Source: Candidatus Rokuibacteriota bacterium
GTDB taxonomy: Bacteria > Methylomirabilota > Methylomirabilia > Rokubacteriales > CSP1-6
Length of the DNA: 8,068 nucleotides
Assembly: GCA_016177555.1 (NCBI GenBank)
Contig: JACOVB010000247.1
Location: forward strand, 1 to 8,068
Direction: 5' to 3'
The notes beneath the pieces were generated by a model. The model made no database searches and was not told where the DNA came from. It saw only the letters and a program-made list of their open reading frames with translations. Below, piece after piece: positions 1 through 4,925 of this stretch. Made by a program: the position numbers and the translations under genes. How positions within the stretch are numbered: position 1 is the first letter of the stretch; the number at the start of each line of letters is the position of its first letter.

Positions 1-1332
1 CCGGCCCTGATCTTCTTCGACGAGATCGACGCCATCGCGCCCGGGCGCGAGGACGTCGAGGGGCAGGTGGAGCGGCGGGTGGTGGCACAGCTCATGACGC
101 TGATGGATGGCCTCGGGCCGCAGAGCCGGGTCGTGGTCGTGGCCGCGACCAATATTCCCGACGCCCTGGACCCGGCGCTCCGCCGCCCCGGCCGGTTCGA
201 CGTCGAGGTTGCCATCGGCCCGCCTGACGTCGCGGGCCGCCTCGAGATTCTCCGCGCCCTGACCCGCCTGACGCCGCTCGCCCCCGGCGTGGATCTCGCC
301 GCGATCGCCGAGCGGACCCACGGCTTCGTCGGCGCGGACCTGGCGGGCCTCTGCCGCGAGGCCGCTCTGCGGGTGCTCCGCGGGGCGCTCGAGGCGGCCG
401 GCCTCGACCCCGCGGGTCTCGAGGTCCGGCAAGCGGACCTGCTGGCGGCCTGCGACGGGACGCGCCCGGCAGCCACGCGCGCCCTCGCGGTGGGCCTGGC
501 CCCGGCGCGCTGGGAGGACGTCGGCGGCCTGGGCGAGGCCAAGGCGCGCCTGCGCGAGGCCGTGGAGTGGCGCGTCCGCCACCCGGAGCTCTGCCGCCAC
601 TACGGGGTGCGGCCGCCGCGGGGAATCCTGCTCATCGGCCCGGCCGGCAGCGGCAAGACGCTCCTCGCGCGCGCCGCCGCCACCGAGAGCGGACTCCCCG
701 TGTTCGCAACGAGCGGGGCGGCGCTCCTCTCGAAGTGGGTCGGCGACACCGAGCGCGCGATCCGCGACGTCTTTCGCCGGGCGCGCCAGGCCGCCCCCTC
801 GCTGGTCCTCATCGACGAGCTCGACGCCCTCGCCGCGGCCCGGGGCGCGGCCGGCGAGTCGCGGGTGGGCGACCGCGCCGTGGCCCAACTCCTGGCCGAG
901 ATCGAGGGCCTGGCCGGCGCGAGCCCGGTGGTCGTGATCGGAGCCACGAGCCGGCCCGATCTGCTGGATGCCGCGCTCCTCTCGGCCGGGCGCTTCGAAG
1001 ACGTGATCGAGCTCGGGCCGCTGTCGCGGGAGGAGGCGCTCGCCGTCCTGGACGTCCACCTGCGCGGGCTCCCGCTCGCTCCGGACGTGGATCGCGAGGT
1101 GCTGGCCGACCTCACGCCCCGGTGGGTTGGCGGCGAGGTCGCCGCGCTCTGCCAGCGCGCCGCGCTGACGGCGCTCAGGGAAACCGTGACGGCGGGCGCT
1201 GCGCCGGGAGCCGTCGCGGCGCGCCACTTCAGGGCGGCCCTCGAGACGCTCGCGCCCGTCGTCGAGCGGCGCCGGCGCCCCGCCAGCCCGGAACCGAGGA
1301 GAGAGGAGCCCGGGCATGGGCACGCCGGTTGA
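1..1332 (+). CDS. CDC48/p97-like tandem AAA+ ATPase, 5' partial
   Basis: The open frame runs in from the left edge, so the N-terminal region and the first Walker A are missing. The visible part starts at the D1 Walker B (FFDEID, bases 13-30), followed by the D1 second region of homology with sensor asparagine (AATN, about 142-153) and arginine fingers in RRPGRFD (about 181-201). The second AAA+ domain has Walker A GPAGSGKT (637-660), Walker B VLIDELD (805-825) and a sensor segment GATSRPD (about 940-960). The D1/D2 arrangement is that of CDC48/p97/VAT unfoldases, ring ATPases that pull apart folded proteins or complexes in the cytoplasm. Such proteins occur in archaea and in some bacteria. 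In D2 the usual RPGRF is SAGRF, so one of the two conserved arginines is lost. The C-terminal tail is proline- and arginine-rich and seems disordered. Its last 17 bases overlap the next gene, suggesting translational coupling. Family assignment is firm; the substrate is unknown. Confidence 0.93.
   Translation, partial: PALIFFDEIDAIAPGREDVEGQVERRVVAQLMTLMDGLGPQSRVVVVAATNIPDALDPALRRPGRFDVEVAIGPPDVAGRLEILRALTRLTPLAPGVDLAAIAERTHGFVGADLAGLCREAALRVLRGALEAAGLDPAGLEVRQADLLAACDGTRPAATRALAVGLAPARWEDVGGLGEAKARLREAVEWRVRHPELCRHYGVRPPRGILLIGPAGSGKTLLARAAATESGLPVFATSGAALLSKWVGDTERAIRDVFRRARQAAPSLVLIDELDALAAARGAAGESRVGDRAVAQLLAEIEGLAGASPVVVIGATSRPDLLDAALLSAGRFEDVIELGPLSREEALAVLDVHLRGLPLAPDVDREVLADLTPRWVGGEVAALCQRAALTALRETVTAGAAPGAVAARHFRAALETLAPVVERRRRPASPEPRREEPGHGHAG
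1302..1308 (+). promoter_or_regulatory. Shine-Dalgarno for the UPYC selenoprotein gene
   Basis: AGAGGAG ends 7 bases before ATG 1316. This good ribosome binding site lies inside the 3' end of the ATPase gene. It supports initiation at 1316, upstream of the in-frame TGA at 1358, rather than at a codon after it. Confidence 0.8.
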
Positions 1333-1933
1333 GGTGACAGTCTGGAGCGATCTGCTCTGACCGTATTGCTACACGGCGGCGGTCCGCCTCCGCCGGCTGG
1401 CCGAGGAGTTCGGGTCCGACATCCGTCTGGGCTGGCGCGCCTTCCCGATCGTGCCCGAGCCGCGCCCGGGGCGGGTGCCGGACGACCACACGCGTGAGGC
1501 GTGGCAGAGGGCCGAGGAGCTGGGCGAGGGAGTGCGCTTCGTGCCGTGGCCGGACGCGGTCCCATTGCCGGCCTGGAGCTTCCCGGCACTGGAGGCCGCC
1601 CGGTGGGTGGAGGCCACGGTTCCGGAGGGCGCCGATGCGGCCCGGGTGGCCCTGCTCGAGGCCTACTTCGAGCGGGGCGTGGACATCGGCGACCCCGAGG
1701 CCATCGGCACCGTCCTTGGCGGGCTCGGCCTCGACGCCGGCGGGCTGCGGGCGGCCCTGGCCGCGGGCCTATGGCGGGCCGAGGTGGTCGAGCAGTACCG
1801 AGCGGCCCGCGCGGCGGGCATCGATGCCGTCCCGACGGTGGTGATGAGCGACGGGCGCGGGCGCGTCCGCGTGGTGGGCGACGTGCCCTATGCGCGGTAC
1901 GAGCGCCTCGTCCGCTGGTTTCTGGCAACCTGA
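1316..1933 (+). CDS. DsbA/FrnE-like thioredoxin-fold selenoprotein with UPYC active site (TGA 1358-1360 read as selenocysteine)
   Basis: Read from ATG 1316 through the TGA at 1358-1360, the frame gives 205 residues. It begins MGTPVEVTVWSDLL-U-PYC, with the putative selenocysteine at residue 15 and the resolving cysteine at 18. This matches the beta1 strand and CPxC active site of the DsbA/FrnE/2-hydroxychromene-2-carboxylate isomerase superfamily. The rest also fits: a helix after the active site, FPIVPEPRPG near residues 42-52, an alpha-helical insert, the cis-proline loop (DAVPTVV, proline near 173) and a terminal DVPYARY segment near 189-195. The total length is normal for the family. Reading across the TGA needs no frameshift, the TGA replaces exactly the catalytic cysteine, and a SECIS-like hairpin follows. 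The expected role is thiol-disulfide oxidoreductase. No signal peptide is visible, so it is probably cytoplasmic. The next gene is a second selenoprotein candidate. The alternative is a nonsense mutation or sequencing error of TGC to TGA, which I consider much less likely. Confidence 0.85.
1374..1395 (+). promoter_or_regulatory. Putative bacterial SECIS hairpin for the UPYC gene
   Basis: Bases 1374-1379 (CGGCGG) pair perfectly with 1390-1395 (CCGCCG) around a 10-base loop that contains GGTC. Alternatively 1375-1379 (GGCGG) pair with 1384-1388 (CCGCC) around a CGGT tetraloop. Both folds place GGU in the apical loop. Counting the T of TGA 1358 as 1, the loop GGTC falls at 24-27. In the well-studied E. 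coli fdhF element the loop G-G-U-C lies at 22-25 and is contacted by SelB. The two-base shift is within the range accepted for bacterial SECIS elements. High local GC makes chance pairing possible, so confidence is moderate. Confidence 0.65.
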
Positions 1934-1966
1934 GGCGGGGAGAGCGGCCCAGCCGGTGACCCCGCG

Positions 1967-1972
1967 AGGAGG
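1967..1972 (+). promoter_or_regulatory. Shine-Dalgarno for the UGSC gene
   Basis: A perfect AGGAGG lies 6 bases before ATG 1979. It fixes the start of the UGSC selenoprotein gene and indicates strong translation initiation. Confidence 0.85.
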
Positions 1973-1978
1973 ACCCCC

Positions 1979-2533
1979 ATGGAGCGCACCATTCGTGTGC
2001 TGAGTCCCGTCGGCGAAGCCCAGGTCAAGACGCTCGCGGCGCCGCCGCTGCCGAGCCTGCAAGGCAAGACCGTCGGCTTCATCGACAACCGGAAGACGAA
2101 CTTCGAGCACCTGGTCGGGCTGCTGGCCAGGACCCTCAAGGAGCAACACGGCGTGGCGGAGGTGATCCACCGGCAGAAGGCCCACGCCGCCGTGGGAGCG
2201 ACGCCCGAGCTCCTCGCGGAGATGGCCCGCACCTGCGACCTCGTCATTACCGGCTCCGGAGACTGAGGCTCCTGCACGTCGTGGAGTCTCCACGACGCCG
2301 TCGAGATCATCCGTGCCGGCGTTCCGGCCGCGCTGATCACCACCACCGCGTTCCGCGGCCTCGCCGAGTCGGAGCGGGAGGCGAAAGGGGTGCCAGATCT
2401 GCTGCTCCTGGTGATCGACCATCCGCTGGGCGGCGAGCCACTCGACACAGTCGCCGAGCGCGCGGCGCAAGCGGCCAGGGCGCTCGAGGCCGCGGCGCAT
2501 GTCCGCCCGCCGAAACCCGTGCAGCCCGCGTGA
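1979..2533 (+). CDS. UGSC family selenoprotein (TGA 2264-2266 read as selenocysteine)
   Basis: The frame from ATG 1979 meets TGA at 2264-2266 and continues open to TGA 2531-2533, giving 184 residues with the putative selenocysteine at residue 96. The sequence across the TGA reads TGSGD-U-GSC-TSWSLHDAVE. This is the hallmark of the UGSC family of selenoproteins, which also has CGSC cysteine homologues. The N-terminal half has a strand-helix pattern (KTVGFIDNRKTNFEHL near residues 30-45, then DLVITGSGD just before U). The second half starts a new helix (HDAVEIIRAGVPAAL) and ends with an alanine-rich helix, consistent with a Rossmann-like alpha/beta fold. U96 and C99 form a U-x-x-C redox pair. 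Nearly half the protein, including the conserved cysteine, lies after the TGA, so termination there would destroy it. The biochemical function of the family is not known to me. It lies 45 bases after the UPYC gene and 21 bases before the next gene, which suggests an operon. Confidence 0.92.
2277..2297 (+). promoter_or_regulatory. Strong bacterial SECIS hairpin for the UGSC gene
   Basis: Bases 2277-2285 (CGTCGTGGA) are the exact reverse complement of 2289-2297 (TCCACGACG), giving a perfect 9-bp stem with GTC as the loop. Opening the top A-T pair gives an AGUCU loop. With the T of TGA 2264 as position 1, the loop G and U fall at 23 and 24, exactly the critical G23-U24 positions of the E. coli fdhF SECIS that SelB recognises. 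A perfect 9-bp stem at this distance and phase inside a coding region is strong independent support for selenocysteine insertion. Confidence 0.88.
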
Positions 2534-2539
2534 GCGGGC
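2524..2539 (+). other. 6-bp hairpin with GTGA loop across the UGSC stop codon
   Basis: GCCCGC (2524-2529) pairs with GCGGGC (2534-2539) around GTGA, a GNRA-type tetraloop that includes the true stop codon TGA (2531-2533). No T-run follows, and the Shine-Dalgarno of the next gene begins five bases later. It is therefore unlikely to be an intrinsic terminator and could instead affect ribosome release or re-initiation on the next gene. In such GC-rich DNA it may be coincidental. Confidence 0.45.
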
Positions 2540-2543
2540 CGTG

Positions 2544-2550
2544 AAGGAGG
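2544..2550 (+). promoter_or_regulatory. Shine-Dalgarno for the 354-residue protein
   Basis: AAGGAGG lies 4 bases before ATG 2555. The spacing is short but usable. It supports that start, directly downstream of the UGSC gene. Confidence 0.75.
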
Positions 2551-2554
2551 CGTC

Positions 2555-3619
2555 ATGAGCCCCGAGGTCCGGCTCGCTTCAAAGACCGTCGATCTCCCGG
2601 ACAGCCCCGAGGCGATCGACGCGTATTTCGTCGAGCACCAGTGGTCGGACGGTCTCCCGGTGGTCCCGCCCACCGAGGCGCGTGTCCGGGGCATGCTGGC
2701 GGCCGTCCGACGCGATCCGCAGGAGAGCCTGGGCGACATGCCGCCCGGCTGGAGGGCAGCCACCATCGAGAAGCTCGCCATCAATGCGGTGATGGCCGGG
2801 TGCCTGCCCAGCTACTTTCCGGTCATCGTCGCGGCGGCGGAGGCGATGCTTGATCCCGCCTTCAACCTCTACGGCGTCCAGGCGACCACCCACCCGGTGG
2901 CGCCTCTCCTCATCGTCGGCGGTGACTACGCCCGCACAATCGGGATGCACTGGGGGTCCGGATGCTTCGGTCCCGGCCATCGTGCCAACGCCACCATCGG
3001 CCGCGCCCTCCGCATGATCCTCCTGAACCTCGGCGGGGCGTGGCCTGGCCACGGCGACATGGCGACCCAGGGGCAGCCCTCGAAGTACTCCTATGCCGTG
3101 GCCGAGAACGAGCCGGACACCCCGTGGGAGCCCCTCCGTGTTGCCCTGGGCTTCCGCCCCGAGGACAGCACGGTCACCGTCTTCGGCGCCGAGGGGCCCC
3201 ACAACGTCAATGACCATGTCTCGACCACGGCGGCCGGGATTCTGACCAACTGCTGCAGCGTGATGACGACGCTCGGCTCCAACGTCGGCTGGTACATGTC
3301 CCAGAGCCAGGCGCTGCTGGTGCTGGGTCCCGAGCACGCCGCCACCATCGCCAGGAGCGGCTTCAGCCGGCGCGATGTGCAGGAGTTCTGCTTCAACCAC
3401 GCCCGCATGGCCCTGCGCGAGCTGCGGCTCGGGGGTATGTACGGGATCCACGAGTGGCCGGCCTGGATGAACGCGATCCAGGACGAGGACGTGCGGCTTC
3501 CCATCGTCCTGAGCCCTGAGGACATCCTGGTGATGGTGGCAGGCGGACCGGGCAAGCATTCGGCCGTCGTTCCGAACTGCACCTTCAGCCGCACGGTCAC
3601 GCGACGCATCACGATCTAG
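2555..3619 (+). CDS. Conserved protein of unknown function next to the UGSC selenoprotein
   Basis: The 354-residue protein has no signal peptide, no membrane helices and no nucleotide-binding loop that I can recognise. Blocks that look conserved are WSDGLPVVPPTEARV (residues 30-44), KLAINAVMAGCLPSYFPV (73-90), GSGCFGPGHRANATIGRA (134-151), GHGDMATQGQPSKYSYAVAEN (166-185, allowing one more residue) and GPGKHS (331-336). I remember sequences of this pattern as a widespread, functionally unassigned family, often with an NAVMAGC block. The cysteines in NAVMAGC (83) and GSGCFG (137) and the pair CC (233-234) are candidates for redox or metal chemistry. The dense glycine, histidine and aromatic motifs suggest an enzyme rather than a structural protein. 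It follows the UGSC gene by 21 bases with its own Shine-Dalgarno, so I infer a functional partner in the same operon. It ends in TAG. I cannot name a reaction. Confidence 0.9.
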   Translation: MSPEVRLASKTVDLPDSPEAIDAYFVEHQWSDGLPVVPPTEARVRGMLAAVRRDPQESLGDMPPGWRAATIEKLAINAVMAGCLPSYFPVIVAAAEAMLDPAFNLYGVQATTHPVAPLLIVGGDYARTIGMHWGSGCFGPGHRANATIGRALRMILLNLGGAWPGHGDMATQGQPSKYSYAVAENEPDTPWEPLRVALGFRPEDSTVTVFGAEGPHNVNDHVSTTAAGILTNCCSVMTTLGSNVGWYMSQSQALLVLGPEHAATIARSGFSRRDVQEFCFNHARMALRELRLGGMYGIHEWPAWMNAIQDEDVRLPIVLSPEDILVMVAGGPGKHSAVVPNCTFSRTVTRRITI

Positions 3620-3705
3620 GAGCGGCCGCACCGACGGAGCTTTCGGCCCGCCGCTGGACGCTGCTGTCCCTGCTCACGGGGGCCTTCGGCGGCGGCGCCT
3701 TTGGC

Positions 3706-4842
3706 ATGCTCGCCGTCTCACCGCTCTCGCCTCGGCTGCTCGAGGCGTTCGCGCTGAGCCGCCTCGAGGTCGGCCTCCTCCTGCCCGCCGCCTACATCGG
3801 CGGGCTCGTCTTCGCGCTTCCCGGCGGGTATCTGGCCGACCGGGTTGGCGTCCGGGCGGCCTTCGTGGGCGGTTTGCTGATCACGGCCGGGCCCCTCGTG
3901 GGTGCCGCGCTGGCTCCATCGTTCCCGGCCTTTCTCGGCTTCCTCGTCGTGGCCGGGATCGGCTGGAGCCTGGTGAACCCGGCGCTGGCCCGGGTGATCC
4001 TGGTGCTCTTCGCTCCCCGGGAGCGCGGGATCGCGATGGGCATCAAGCAAATGGGACTCACCCTCGGAGGTATCGCCTCGGCGCTCGTACTCCCCGCGCT
4101 GGCGGGGGCCGCGGGCTGGCGGGTCGCCGTGGGGCTCTGCGCCGCCGTCGTCGGGCTCGGGGCGCTCATCGCCTGGTCCGTGCTCTCCGGCTTCGCCGCC
4201 TCTGCTGGGGCGCCCGACGGCGGCTCGTCCGGCGGTGCGAGCGCGTGGTGGTGGCTGGGGCGCCCGGGACTGCTCGTTCTCTTCGGCGCGGGCCTGGTGC
4301 TGGGGATGGTCCAGTCGGCTTTTCTCGGCTACTTTCCGCTCTTCGCCGTCCAGGGCCAGGGGTTCACGGTGGTGGCTGCGGGCGGCCTGCTCGCAGCGGC
4401 GCAGACCGGGGGGGCGCTGGCGCGGCTGGGGCTCGGGGCAGCGAGCGACCGATGGCATGCCAGGGGGCGGCCGCCCTGGCTGGCCGCGACGGGCGCCGTG
4501 AGCGCGATGGCCTTCGCGGTGTATGCGGGGTGGCCCACGGGTTCGCCCGTTGCGGCGACCGTCGTCGCCGTCGGTGCCGGCGTGGGGGCCCTGGGCTGGG
4601 TGGGGCTCTACCTCGTGCTGGTGGCGGAGGTCGGCGGTGCGCACCGGGCCGGGCTGCTCACGGGTGTCGGGATGGCCTTCATCATCCTGGGCGTTCTCAT
4701 CGGCGCCCCCGCGTTCGGCGCCATCCTCGAGGCGAGCGACTCCTGGTCGGCGGCGTGGGGGAGCCTGGCCGTCCTGTCGGCCGCTGCAGCCCTGGCGCTG
4801 TCCGTGGCCGGATCTATCATCCACCGCGAGTCAGGTTCCTGA
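3706..4842 (+). CDS. Major facilitator superfamily (MFS) transporter, start uncertain
   Basis: This hydrophobic protein has about 12 predicted membrane segments in two halves, split by a glycine/serine-rich loop (near residues 165-180). Typical MFS signatures are present: motif A in the loop 2-3 position (GGYLADRVGVR, about residues 41-51), a motif-A-like GAASDRWHARGR between helices 8 and 9, and GIKQMGLTLGG in the fifth-helix region. The family moves small solutes across the inner membrane, usually by ion coupling; the substrate cannot be read here. ATG 3706 is the only ATG, GTG or TTG in frame after the upstream stop at 3517. However, the in-frame translation before it (ARRWTLLSLLTGAFGGGAF) is clearly the first half of helix 1. 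The true start is probably upstream, at a non-standard codon such as CTG 3661, or a start codon has been lost. An AGGAG at 3618-3622 sits where a ribosome site for an N-terminus near 3628 would be. It is probably cotranscribed with the selenoprotein genes. Confidence 0.85.
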   Translation: MLAVSPLSPRLLEAFALSRLEVGLLLPAAYIGGLVFALPGGYLADRVGVRAAFVGGLLITAGPLVGAALAPSFPAFLGFLVVAGIGWSLVNPALARVILVLFAPRERGIAMGIKQMGLTLGGIASALVLPALAGAAGWRVAVGLCAAVVGLGALIAWSVLSGFAASAGAPDGGSSGGASAWWWLGRPGLLVLFGAGLVLGMVQSAFLGYFPLFAVQGQGFTVVAAGGLLAAAQTGGALARLGLGAASDRWHARGRPPWLAATGAVSAMAFAVYAGWPTGSPVAATVVAVGAGVGALGWVGLYLVLVAEVGGAHRAGLLTGVGMAFIILGVLIGAPAFGAILEASDSWSAAWGSLAVLSAAAALALSVAGSIIHRESGS

Positions 4843-4925
4843 AGCCGTCCCCTGTCGCGCCACTGCACGCTCCTCCGTCGTTCAGCGTATGGCTCGCGCG
4901 TATAGCACGGTCCTATCCGATCCCC
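4843..4925. other. Convergent intergenic gap
   Basis: These 83 bases separate the plus-strand transporter from the minus-strand brxL end. I looked for an inverted repeat followed by T-runs on either strand and see only weak, imperfect pairings. There is no convincing bidirectional intrinsic terminator, promoter or attachment site. Confidence 0.5.

Noticed and set aside
600..1928. Long open frame on the minus strand opposite the ATPase and UPYC gene
   Set aside because: The translation is low-complexity Arg/Pro/Ala/Ser with no motifs, typical of antisense frames in GC-rich coding DNA.
1316..1933. Broken thioredoxin-fold pseudogene caused by a nonsense TGA
   Set aside because: The rest of the frame is intact with normal length and conserved cis-proline, the TGA replaces exactly the catalytic cysteine, a SECIS-like hairpin follows, and the next gene shows the same arrangement.
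2281..2544. Separate small gene starting at GTG 2281 after the first TGA
   Set aside because: It lies in a different frame from the UGSC continuation, is arginine/proline-rich like off-frame GC-rich translation and has no family resemblance.
2579..3631. Minus-strand open frame antisense to the 354-residue protein
   Set aside because: The sense frame has conserved blocks and a Shine-Dalgarno; the antisense translation has neither.
4843..4925. Bidirectional terminator between the convergent operons
   Set aside because: Only weak imperfect pairings, such as around 4886-4906, and no T-runs on either strand.
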